Source: Marthasterias glacialis
Lineage: Eukaryota > Echinodermata > Asteroidea > Forcipulatida > Asteriidae
Length of the DNA: 64,000 bases
NCBI GenBank assembly: GCA_911728455.2
Contig: OU452221.1
Coordinates: 7,203,047 to 7,267,046 of the forward strand
Reading direction: 5' to 3'
Shown: positions 10,201-17,840 of the stretch, one piece after another
Numbering within the stretch: position 1 is the stretch's first letter
Layout: each line of letters opens with the position of its first letter
Made by a program: the position numbers and the translations under genes
The notes under the pieces: generated by a model
Databases searched by the model: none
Told to the model about the DNA's origin: nothing
The model's input: the letters and a program-made list of their open reading frames with translations, nothing else

Positions 10201-11153
10201 GTTGAACTATGAAACTTTTCAATTTCTAAACAAATTGGGTCTTCAGGAAAAAAATTGTCGTTTTGAAACAAAACTCAGTTAGGCCCTAGTGTTGATTTTT
10301 CAGTCTGCTAATTCACGGCTCATTGCAGACGTGTTCATAGTTATAGGCTACCGAGGAAATTCTTACCGGGTACAATGTACCAACCTCGAGACCGTATAGT
10401 AGTCGCACTATCACATAGGCCTATAAGCTGATTTAATCATTTCCTCAAAAATTAACATCAACTCATTTCCTATTATGAATGTTTTTAGTGTATTCTGATT
10501 CTTGTTTTTTTGTTTGTTCAAGTTTCCCCCTACCTTAAGCTGCATCTTGGTCCAGTGGTCCGTGTACCCCTGGGGTAGTTTGACAGGATCGTGACGAGAC
10601 CAAAATGTCATCCTATAAAATAAAAAAAATATTAAATGTTTTTGATAACCATCGACGAGTATTATCATGTCGAGTCGAGTGCACATCAAGCGCAACACAG
10701 ATGCGAAGTGACTCGGCCGAAGGTACGAAGTGACCATGGTACGAAGTGACCGAAGGTACGAAGTGGCCAAGGTACGAATTGATCAAGGTTAGGTAGGAAG
10801 TGGTCAAGGTACAAAGTGACTTGAATCACGTACAAACACGTATCTGCAGTAAGTCAGAATTTTATGGGGCATGTAATTTACAAAGAATACCACAGAATTG
10901 TTGAGGCTAGCCATGGTAGCTAGCCTCCGAAGAGCAGCATTCATTCTTAGGTTGCCTTCATTCTGAAACTGGAATCATTTACATGTACTTGGTTTATAAG
11001 ATATGTAAAAGACGTTGAAACTTCCGGACGAACAAATAATTAGTCAAACCCACAAGGCGTAGTGTAATATTAAGGACAATCCGATTTCAAACCAAGAAAT
11101 ACTTACGAAGACTTTCTCGCAGAATACGGTCTTAAGGCATCAACATTCGCCAT
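4188..11153 (-). CDS. Uncharacterised 165-residue protein, five exons
   Basis: Gene model read on the minus strand: exons 11,107-11,153, 10,534-10,612, 6,220-6,271, 4,981-5,235 and 4,188-4,252. The lengths 47, 79, 52, 255 and 65 sum to 498, which is 165 codons plus TGA. Every junction has GT-AG ends and matching phase (2, 0, 1, 1). The start ATGGCG has a good context (GACAAG before it). The protein is hydrophilic, with no signal peptide or membrane segment. It is rich in aromatic and basic phrases such as MTFWSRHDPVKLPQGYTDHW, EKAREGFKYWQIDRPKPTK and a Gly-rich end GRYGIGAKNTILGVGNSIRT. I do not recognise the family. The many Tyr, Trp, Pro and Lys turns recall small axonemal proteins, but that is only an impression. 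A further small exon between exons 2 and 3 is possible but not needed for phase. Confidence 0.75.
4451..4630 (+). mobile_element. tRNA-derived SINE (family 1)
   Basis: It begins GATATTGACAAAATAGGGAG, followed by a tRNA-like head (TGGATAGCCGACTTGGTAGAG, a mutated A box, and GTTCAAATCCC, a B box). The shared body is TCAATTTTTCTTTGTTCACC and the tail CAGTTTCCCTTGTGGTTTAT. Copies at 57,932 and 60,293 match along their length. It is non-autonomous and needs LINE enzymes to move. Confidence 0.8.
4808..4937 (+). mobile_element. tRNA-derived SINE (family 1)
   Basis: Same family as 4,451, with a good A box TAGCTCAGTTGGTAGAG, B box GGTTCAAATCCC and body TTGTTCACCCCAAAAATTGA. It lacks the distal CAGTTTCCC tail and lies in the intron just beyond the donor of exon 4, in opposite orientation to the gene. 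Its antisense open frame is not a gene. Confidence 0.8.
4981..5235 (-). CDS. Exon 4 of the five-exon gene
   Basis: The largest exon, 255 nt, with acceptor TTATTTCCTGTAG and donor GTAAGC. It encodes 84 residues including EHVASFEYSRNGTLNRVGDP, SGLNGTMPGSYDMDRSKPSS and NEKAREGFKYWQIDRPKPTK. GC content is clearly above that of the AT-rich flanks. It ends one base into a codon that becomes Tyr with exon 5. Confidence 0.85.
5452..5832. repeat. Short repeats and a CRE-like hairpin in intron 3
   Basis: At 5,470-5,489 TCTCGTGACGTCACACGAGA forms a tight palindrome containing TGACGTCA. The phrase ATAGAGAGGTT near 5,456 is mirrored by AACCTCTCTAT near 5,620, which suggests a small inverted-repeat element. 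A 16 bp phrase CCCAACATGGCTGCA recurs around 5,560-5,592. At 5,770-5,832 a 20-22 bp phrase ATTGAAAATCACTCTAATTA is repeated three times. Confidence 0.5.
6220..6271 (-). CDS. Exon 3 of the five-exon gene
   Basis: It lies between a strong pyrimidine tract with CCAG and the donor GTAAGC. It encodes CTTFQVAMPSGKVISHG and ends with one base that joins GT of the next exon to make Gly. Phase 0 at its 5' end fits exon 2 directly. At 52 nt it is too short to stand out as an open frame. Confidence 0.75.
6505..6755. mobile_element. MITE with 25-30 bp terminal inverted repeats
   Basis: The left end TAGAGTTATATAATTATAAG leads into AACTAGAGGG. The right end CCCTCTAGTTCTTATATATA leads into ACTCTA, the inverse. 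The body of about 250 bp has no coding frame. It lies in intron 2 of the five-exon gene, next to exon 3. If the outer TA pairs are target duplications, a Tc1/mariner-type origin is possible; I cannot confirm it. Confidence 0.75.
6789..6972. mobile_element. Foldback MITE, GGGCCCAATTTCAT family, degenerate
   Basis: It starts TGGACCCAATTTCACAGA and carries the family core GGGTACCAGTCACAGATTGC and GGCTGGTAACCTTATTCTGA, which match the good copy at 61,888-62,085. The right arm is decayed (GTGCTTAAAGGGACAC). Confidence 0.65.
7340..7780. repeat. Poly-C, poly-A and poly-G tracts
   Basis: A C tract lies at about 7,347-7,362, an A tract at about 7,576-7,589 and a G tract at about 7,761-7,777, within otherwise plain intron sequence. 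Overlapping open frames on both strands here (7,376-7,714) arise from these tracts and show no exon signals. Confidence 0.6.
7822..7876. repeat. Perfect 26 bp hairpin, 3-nt loop
   Basis: GGGATAAACCATGGAGGTAG followed by AAATTA is mirrored exactly after the loop GTC. The 55 bp palindrome has no mismatch, so it is young or maintained. It lies in intron 2 of the five-exon gene. Confidence 0.9.
8175..8210. repeat. Perfect 15 bp hairpin, 6-nt loop
   Basis: GATTTATCCGAACCA, loop CTTTTT, then TGGTTCGGATAAATC. It lies 300 bp from the 7,822 hairpin, in the same intron. No terminator or RNA gene context was recognised. Confidence 0.85.
8395..8560 (-). mobile_element. tRNA-headed SINE (family 3), old copy
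   Basis: The phrases GGCAGTTTTAGATGTTGGAG, ACCCACGCAATCGGGT and GGATTCGCACCGGGTTCAGA align with the better minus-strand copy at 62,215-62,509. Read on the minus strand it starts with a tRNA-like head and B-box-like GGTGCGAATCCC. The overlapping 8,195-8,719 open frame is a chance frame. Confidence 0.65.
8959..9100. other. Coding-like island, strand undecided
   Basis: About 140 bp that is open in several frames. On the plus strand ATGAGCCGTACTGTTTGGCC opens a 40-residue frame (MSRTVWPKFRTPFSLRKDVP...) with a possible donor GTGAGG. On the minus strand two frames are open up to a GTAACA donor after TTTCAAGAG. It lies inside intron 2 of the five-exon gene. It could be a skipped exon or chance. 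Confidence 0.25.
9686..10048. mobile_element. hAT-like MITE with CAG...CTG ends
   Basis: The left end reads CAGTTGCAGTAACTAGGG with AAGGGGGCACAAGGGGG soon after. The right end reads CCCTTGTGCCCCCTTAGTTA followed by CGCTACTG, the inverse (CAGTAGCGTAACTAAGGG). CAG/CTG termini fit hAT-type MITEs. No convincing 8 bp target duplication was found. Internal poly-G and poly-C tracts lie near 9,967 and 10,012. Confidence 0.65.
10367..10407 (-). other. Possible extra micro-exon
   Basis: On the minus strand a 41-nt stretch lies between TATGTGATAG and the good donor GTAAGAATT. It would read CDYYTVSRLVHCT plus two bases after exon 2, but that phase does not fit exon 3, so the simple five-exon model is preferred. 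Confidence 0.15.
10534..10612 (-). CDS. Exon 2 of the five-exon gene
   Basis: The acceptor TTTTATTTTATAG precedes it and the donor GTAGGG follows CTTAAG. It encodes 26 residues, beginning MTFWSRHDPVKLPQGYTDHW and ending TKMQLK, after one base that completes the split Ser codon. It ends in phase 0. Confidence 0.75.
10712..10822. repeat. Tandem 16-18 bp repeat
   Basis: About six imperfect copies of GGTACGAAGTGACCAA, for example AAGGTACGAAGTGGCC and AAGGTACAAAGTGACT. It lies in intron 1 of the five-exon gene, about 100 bp upstream of exon 2. Confidence 0.8.
11107..11153 (-). CDS. Exon 1 (start) of the five-exon gene
   Basis: On the minus strand ATGGCGAATGTTGATGCC opens a 47-nt coding piece that ends in TC before the consensus donor GTAAGTATT. 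It encodes MANVDALRPYSARKS plus two bases of the next codon, completed to Ser by the G that opens the exon at 10,612. Confidence 0.7.
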
Positions 11154-11194
11154 CTTGTCAGAGTGGTATAATGCCCGCACGGTGTAAGTAATTA

Positions 11195-11527
11195 TTACAT
11201 GTATAACGGGGACGCTCCAATGTTGTGGTGTCTGTCTATTGTTACACACGCTGCACTTTGATCGCTGTCACCCGACGGGCCTTGGTGACCGCTGACACGG
11301 GCTAGTGCGTTGCCATTATACGACGGGGCGCTGAAACGCCGGGGCGATCGAGGGGGTCTGTTGCCAACGTAACGGTAAACGAACTCCGGGCGTCTTACCC
11401 CGTGGGTGGGATTTAACGATTTTGTTGGTGGTGTTTTGTCCCTCAAGTGGAAGACATGAAATGCAAAGACACTCGGTGTCCTTGGTCCGTTGTTAACACG
11501 GACGGTGATTTTTAGGTGTTCAGCCAT
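11195..11527 (-). other. CpG-rich region upstream of the five-exon gene
   Basis: A 110-codon open frame on the minus strand (MAEHLKITVRVNNGPRTPSV...) starts at 11,527, and a GTAAGA donor-like site follows THG at about codon 43. The DNA is much richer in CpG than its surroundings, as expected near a transcription start. It could be an upstream coding exon or promoter/5' leader of the gene that starts at 11,153. The phase of the donor does not fit exon 2, and I do not recognise the peptide. Confidence 0.3.
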
Positions 11528-12009
11528 CAGTCGAAAACTATATTGTTACTGTTAAGTCATGCCAATGCAAAGACCCGATATGAGTTTTACAATCATGATG
11601 TAAAAAGTGTAGAAGATGGTATCATATCCACACTTTTTCTTCAGTAAAAAGTCGTCAATGACATCAGGTACCATACTCCTGGTTAAATAAAAAGAAAAAA
11701 AACCAAGATTAATCGAACAAAATAAAACAATTCATAAGTTTAGAAAATCAAAATAAATACAAAGCACTTTGGAAACCCAGTGTGAGCAAATCGTAAAAAA
11801 ATAAATGTAGCTGCAGTCATTTGGAAAAGTAATTTTATTCTTATTATTAACAGGTTGTGTGTAGTTTAAAACCACAAACTTGGTTTTTTGTTTACTTAGG
11901 CATATAGTTAAAGGGCCCATAAAATGGATTTTTTCTTTGTTTGCAGCAATTCTTCGAAATGCATCTTTGTGTCTCATTTAACCTTATTTTCATAGTTAAT
12001 CTTGCCATT
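11528..12009. other. Intergenic, no gene seen
   Basis: AT-rich. AAAAAGTGTAGAAG near 11,603 is partly mirrored by CCACACTTTTTCTT near 11,629. No exon signals were recognised. Confidence 0.4.
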
Positions 12010-12013
12010 TTAA

Positions 12014-12938
12014 CCCTATCAGGACCGGGCTTTTTTTGGACTTACGGGGACCGGGGGGGGGCTCATTGTGCCCCCCCTCCGTATTTTCCAAAGTCTTGGG
12101 CCGATTTTTATGAAACTTGCCACAAATGTGTATTTCACCGAGTTCTACATGATGGTGCAAAAAAAAATTCAAAATAATTGCATTAAAAGTAGTTTTTGTA
12201 GTTTTTTTGCCCATTTTTGGTCAAAAATCGTATTTTTCCCATAATTTCCATATTTTTTGCCAGAATTCTGTAAAACTTTGCAAATTTGTCTTTCTTGACA
12301 TCCTCAAGAACATAAACACCTTTTTCTTTACCACAGTTACCGTTGAGGGCGCTAAACAAGCTGTTTTATGTAATTTTTGGAAAAAAATCACGTTTTTACA
12401 TTTTTCCACTTAAAAATCGATGTAAACAGTCCTTTTAGGGTCCGAGTGTGCATTTATGAGGCCTAACTAACAACTCTATAGTATTTCTAGACCTCAAAAG
12501 TTCAAAATTATAATGTTGAAAATATTCCATAGATACAAAATTTTGCAAAGTTCGAACCCCTAAAAAACAGCTAAAAATACAAAATCCAAGATGGCCGCCA
12601 AAATGGCGGCCATTTTGGATTCCCACAATGCATCTCAAACTATCATGTGACATTTCGGTATCACTGTTGGCCACTAAAAATACTTAAAAACATAACATTT
12701 TGCTAAAAAATGCCCCCAAATCACAAAAAATCACAAAAACCGAGTAATATGGGTTCAAACAAACGGTTGCCATGGCAACCACTGACCTCCAATAACAATC
12801 GTATTTTGACAAAATGACCCTAGATAATTTCCAAGTAAAGTCAGAAAATTTGGTGGCGATCGAATGTAGCGTTTAAAAGTTACAGGAAAAAGTTTGGTAG
12901 GGGGGGCACATTGTGCCCCCCCCCCGGTCCTGATAGGG
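12014..12938. mobile_element. Full-length piggyBac-like MITE (925 bp)
   Basis: Both ends are flanked by TTAA (12,010-12,013 and 12,939-12,942). The termini are CCCTATCAGGACCGGG and its inverse CCCGGTCCTGATAGGG. TTAA target duplication plus CCC termini are the hallmark of piggyBac-type transposons. Subterminal G/C-rich palindromes (CTCATTGTGCCCCCCC on the left, GGGGCACATTGTGCCCC on the right) follow each terminus. An internal palindrome AAGATGGCCGCCA / TGGCGGCCATTTT lies near 12,589-12,617. There is no transposase frame, so it is non-autonomous. Confidence 0.9.
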
Positions 12939-13315
12939 TTAAGAGTATTTTGGTGCTGTTTATGCTATTGCAAATTTCCATATCCATGAGTGTGATGTCA
13001 TATCAGGCAGAAGCCTGTTGCAATTAGTTTATGCACAACACGTTGACAGACTTTATGATGATTCGATGTCGAAAACATTCATTTCTTTAGTGATTCGTTG
13101 TTCTGTCAGTTCATGGCAGTAAGCCAATGAGCAAGCTTTTTTTCACAAATGCTTTCAATAAGCAAATGTTTGGGTTCTCAATTTCATGAATTTCAACAGC
13201 AAACCACAGTGTCTCCCTGAAATGACATCACGGCAACAGCGCCCTCAGTTGTCCAGAAAAGCATGGACAATGTTAAATGTTTTGAAGAAGTGCACTTTTC
13301 TAAGAAGAGGTTGTT

Positions 13316-13442
13316 GATGGGAGCCTTTGAGACGCTAGCGGGAGTCCCACAGACCGGTCCTTTTCCACTGTTCTCAGCGATGAAAACAATGGAAAAGGAC
13401 CGGTCTGTGGGAAGCCCGATATCGTCTCAAAAGTCTCCCATT
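13316..13442. mobile_element. Foldback element, about 60 bp arms
   Basis: GATGGGAGCCTTTGAGACG and CCCACAGACCGGTCCTTTTC on the left are mirrored by GAAAAGGACCGGTCTGTGGG and CGTCTCAAAAGTCTCCCATT on the right. The 13,263-13,469 open frame runs through it and is a by-product. Confidence 0.8.
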
Positions 13443-13514
13443 AGTTTTCATACACTTAAAAGGGATTAGAAAATAGCACAAAATATGTTTCTAAGAAATG
13501 TTGACTTTGGCCCT

Positions 13515-13817
13515 TTAACAAACAAGTTCGACGAGCACAATATCAATGCCATGAAAATGTGACTTTAGAAATAAAAACAGTATAGAGAAATCAACCATGC
13601 TGGAAAAAAATAAATAAAAAAAGTACAATTATATGTGATAACGTGTTGTACATCTTGCAATGGATAAACAGAATGACAGACAATGTTTTTTGACAACTTA
13701 CCATGGCACCAGCTGTACACTGGCTATTACACTCCCCATGAGCACGGCAAGAATATACTGTACCCAGACGTTGCCGTATGGTATAAGACCCCAAGAAAAT
13801 ATCAGAGGTATGGCAGG
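13515..13817 (-). CDS. 3' end of a probable membrane protein, two exons
   Basis: Exon 13,702-13,817 has acceptor TTTGTTTCAG and a perfect donor GTAAGT. It encodes PAIPLIFSWGLIPYGNVWVQ then YILAVLMGSVIASVQLVP, a hydrophobic stretch typical of a membrane segment. The next exon, 13,515-13,599, follows TTATTTTTTTCCAG, fits the phase (TG plus C gives Cys) and reads MVDFSILFLFLKSHFHGIDI then VLVELVC and TAA. I do not recognise the protein. No AATAAA was found within about 500 bp downstream. Another frame of the first exon is also open and Cys-rich, so the frame is not certain. Upstream exons would have to lie across the satellite array or are lost. Confidence 0.5.
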
Positions 13818-13992
13818 CTGAAACAAATTAAATCAAACCAATCAGAAAGAAGAGAAAACAAGAAAATAAACGAGAAAAAAGAGACGTCAGGTGGCAGCAT
13901 ATTAACTCCTCAAATAGCAATTTTCAATCGCGACAGGGCAATGTCTCAATGTATTTTCAACAATATAAAATTACTGCCATGAATCAACTTAA

Positions 13993-14224
13993 CCCTATCA
14001 GGACCTGGCTTTTTTGGATGTACGGGGACCGAGGGGCACAAAGTGCCCCCTCCGTATTTTCCAGTGTTCGACCGATTTTGATGAAACACAAATGTTCATT
14101 TCACCGAGTTCTACATGATGACGTCAAAAATTTTCAAAAAATTGTCACTAGAATGCCTTTTTAACTGGTTTTTTTGCACATTTTTGGTCAAAAATCGTGT
14201 TTTCGCCATAACTTCTGTATTTAT
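13993..14224. mobile_element. Truncated piggyBac-like MITE, left end only
   Basis: It is preceded by TTAA at 13,989-13,992 and starts CCCTATCAGGACCTGGC. It follows the 12,014 element through CCGAGTTCTACATGATG and TTTTTGGTCAAAAATCG, then stops matching near ATAACTTCTGTATTT. The satellite begins within a few bases. About 230 of 925 bp remain. Confidence 0.85.
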
Positions 14225-14619
14225 AAATATCACTTAAGGTGATGAAGCATCAAGCTTCAGTTCTCGTCGTAGATGTTGATAAGATATTACGATTTACATC
14301 CAGGCATAATGCTAAACTAGCTAAATATTACTTGGCGTCAGAAGCATCAAGCTTCAATTCTCGTCCTTGATCTTGACATGAGACTACGGCAAAGAACTGG
14401 GCCTTTAACTAAACTGCAAAAAATATTACCTAAAGTGAAGAAGCATCAAGCTTCAGTTCTCATCATAGATGTTGATAAGATAATACATATTTCAACAAGG
14501 TCTATTGCTAAACTAACTAAATATTTCTCGGCGTCAAGAAGCATCAAGCTTCCATTCTCGTCCTTGATCTTGATAGGAGAATACGGTTAAGAACTGGGCC
14601 TTTAACTAAACTGCAAAAA

Positions 14620-17600
14620 ATATTACCTAAAGTGATGAAGCATCAAGCTTCAGTTCTCATCGTAGATGTTGAAAACATAATACAGATTACATCAAGGTCT
14701 ATTGCTAAACTAGCTAAATATTACTCGGCGTCAGGAAGCATCAAGCTTCAATTCTCGTCTTTGATCTGAATATGAGATTACAGCTCAGAACTGGCCCTTT
14801 AACTAAACTGCTAAAAATAACACCTAAAGTGAAGAAGCATCAAGCTTCAGTTCTCATCATAGATGTTGATAAGATAATACATATTTAAACAAGGTCTATT
14901 GCTAAACTAGCTAAATAATACTTGGCGTCAAAAAGCATCAAGCTTCAATTCTCGTCCTTGATCTTGATAAGAGACTACGGCTAAGAACTGGCCCTAAACG
15001 GCTACGGCTAGGAACTAAACTGCAAAAAAAACAATATCAGTAAAAGTTATGAAGCATCAAGCTTCAGTTCTGATCGTAGACGTTGATAAGATAATACAGA
15101 TTACATCAAGGCCTATTGCTAAACTAGCTAAATATTACTCGGCGTCAAGAAGCATCAAGCTTCAATTCTCGTCTTTGATCTGAATATGAGATTACAGCTA
15201 AGAACTGGCCCTTTAACTAAACTGCTTTAAATAACACCTAAAGTGAAGAAGCATCAAGCTTCAGTTCTCATCATAGATGTTGATAAGATAATACATATTT
15301 CAACAAGGTCTATTGCTAAACTAGCTAAATAATACTCGGCGTCAAGAAGCATCGAGCTTCAATTCTCGTCCTTGATCTTGATAAGAGACTACGGCTAAGA
15401 ACTGGCCCTAAACGGCTACGGCTAGGAACTAAACTGCAAAAAAAACAATATCAGTAAAAGTTATGAAGCATCAAGCTTCAGTTCTGATCGTAGACGTTGA
15501 TAAGATAATACAGATTACATCAAGGCCTATTGCTAAACTAGCTAAATATTACTCGGCGTCAAGAAGCATCAAGCTTCAATTCTCGTCTTTGATCTGAATA
15601 TGAGATTACAGCTAAGAACTGGCCCTTTAACTAAACTGCTTTAAATAACACCTAAAGTGAAGAAGCATCAAGCTTCAGTTCTCATCATAGATGTTGATAA
15701 GATAATACATATTTCAACAAGGTCTATTGCTAAACTAGCTAAATAATACTCGGCGTCAAGAAGCATCGAGCTTCAATTCTCGTCCTTGATCTTGATAAGA
15801 GACTACGGCTAAGAACTGGCCCTAAACGGCTAGGGCTAGGAACTAAACTGCAAAAAAAACCAATATCACTAAAAGTGATGAAGCATTAAGCTTCAGTTCT
15901 GATCGTAGATGTTAATAAGATAATACAGATTACATCAAGGACCATTGCTTAACTAGCTAAATAATATTCGGCGTCAAAAAGCATCAAGTTTCAATTCTCG
16001 TTGTTGATCTTGACCTAAGACTACGGCAAAGAACTGGGCCTATAACTAAACTGCTTAAAATATCACCTAAAGTGATGAAGCATCAAGCATCAGTTTTCAT
16101 CGTAGATTTTGATAAGATAATACATATTCCAACAAGGTCTATTGCTAAACTACCTAAATATTTCTCGGCATCAAGTTTTAATTCTTGTCCTTGATCTTGA
16201 TAGGAAAATACGGTTAAGAACTGGGCCTTTAACTAAACTGCAAAAAATAACACCTAAAGTGAAGAAGCATCAAGCTTCAGTTCTCATCGTAGACGTTGAT
16301 AAGATAATACAGATTACATCAAGGCATATTGCTAAACTAGCTAAATAATACTCGGCGTCAAGAAGCATCAAGTTAGAATTCTCCTTGTTGATCTTGATAA
16401 GAGACTACGGCTAAGAAGTGGGCATTTAACTAAACTGCAAAAAATATCACTTAAAGTGATGAAGCATCAAGCTTCAGTTCTCATCGTAGATTTTGATAAG
16501 ATAATACAGATTACAACAAGGTCTATAACTAAACTAGGTACATATTATTCGGCGTCAAGAAGCATCAAGCTTCAATTCTCGTCCTTCATCTTGATAGGAC
16601 AATACGGTTAAGAACTGGGCCTTTAACTAAACTGCTAAAAATATCACCTTTAGTGAAGAAGCATCAAGCTTCAGTTCTCATCGTAGATTTTGATCAGATA
16701 TTACATATTAGAACAAGGTATATTGCTAAACTAGCTAAATATTATTCGGCGTCAAGAAGCATCAAGCTTCAATTCTCGTCTTTGATCTGAATATGAGAAT
16801 ATGAGATTACAGCTAAGAACTGGCCCTTTAACTAAACAGCTAAAAATAACACCTAAAGTGAAGAAGCATCAAGCTTCAGTTCTCATCGTAGATGTTGGTA
16901 AGATAATACAGATTACATCAAGGCCTATTGCTAAACTAGCTAAATAATACTCAGCGTCAAGAAGCATCAAGCTTCAATTCTCGTCTTTGATCTGAATATG
17001 AGATTACAGCTAAGAACTGGCCCTTTAACTAAACTGCAAAAAGACAATATCACTTAAAGTGATGAAGCATCAAGCTTCAGTTCTCATCGTAGATGTTGAT
17101 AAGATAATACAGATTACATCAGGGCCTATTGCTAAACTAGCTAAATAATACTCGGCGTCAGTGAGCGTCAAGCTTCAATTCTCGTTGTTGATCTTGATGG
17201 GAGAATACGGCAAAGAACTGGGCCTTTAACTAAACTGCTTAAAATATCACCTAAAGTGATGAAGCATCAAGCTTCAGTTCTCATTGTAGATTTTGATAAT
17301 ATAATACATATTACAACAAGGTTTATTGCTAAACTAGCTAAATATTATTCGCGGTCAAGAAGCATCAAGCTTCAATTCTCGTTGTTGATCTTGATAAGAG
17401 ACTACGGCTAAGAACTAGGCCTTTAACTAGACTGCAAAAAATATCATTTAAAGTTATGAAGCATCAAGCTTCAGTTCTCGGCGTAGATGTTGGTAAGATA
17501 ATACATATTAAATCAAGGGCTATTGCTAAACTAGCTAAATATTACTTGGCGTCAAGAAGCATCAAGCTTCAATTCTCATCGTTGATATTGATAAGAGACT

Positions 17601-17840
17601 ACGGCTAAGAACTGGCCCTTTAACTAAACTGCAAAAAAACAATATCACTTAAAGTGATGAAGCATCAAGCTTCAGTTCTCATCGTAGATGTTGTTAAGAT
17701 AATACAGATTACATCAAGGCCTATTGCTAAACTAACTAAATATTACTTGGCGTCAAGAAGCATCAAGCTTCGATTCTCGTCCTTGATCTTGATGGGAGAA
17801 TACGGTTAAGAACTTGGCCTTTAACTAAACTGCAAAAAAT
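14620..17840. repeat. Satellite higher-order block, copy 1
   Basis: A stretch of about 3.2 kb whose order of satellite variants recurs in the next block. The rare variant GATGTTGAAAACATAATAC at 14,665 recurs at 17,884 (3,219 bp away). GTCAGTGAGCGTCAAGC near 17,160 recurs near 19,975 (2,815 bp away). The shift in offset is explained by a 414 bp tandem duplication present only here and a 10 bp difference near 16,170. Confidence 0.85.
15031..15858. repeat. Nested 414 bp tandem duplication
   Basis: The segment starting ACAATATCAGTAAAAGTTAT at 15,031 is repeated from 15,445, two dimers long. The second higher-order block has this segment once (about 18,250), so the duplication postdates the block duplication or was lost there. 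Confidence 0.85.

Noticed and set aside
13683-13982. Plus-strand 99-codon frame
   Set aside because: It has no acceptor before its first part and runs into A-rich sequence, while the minus strand has a perfect acceptor and donor around a hydrophobic exon.
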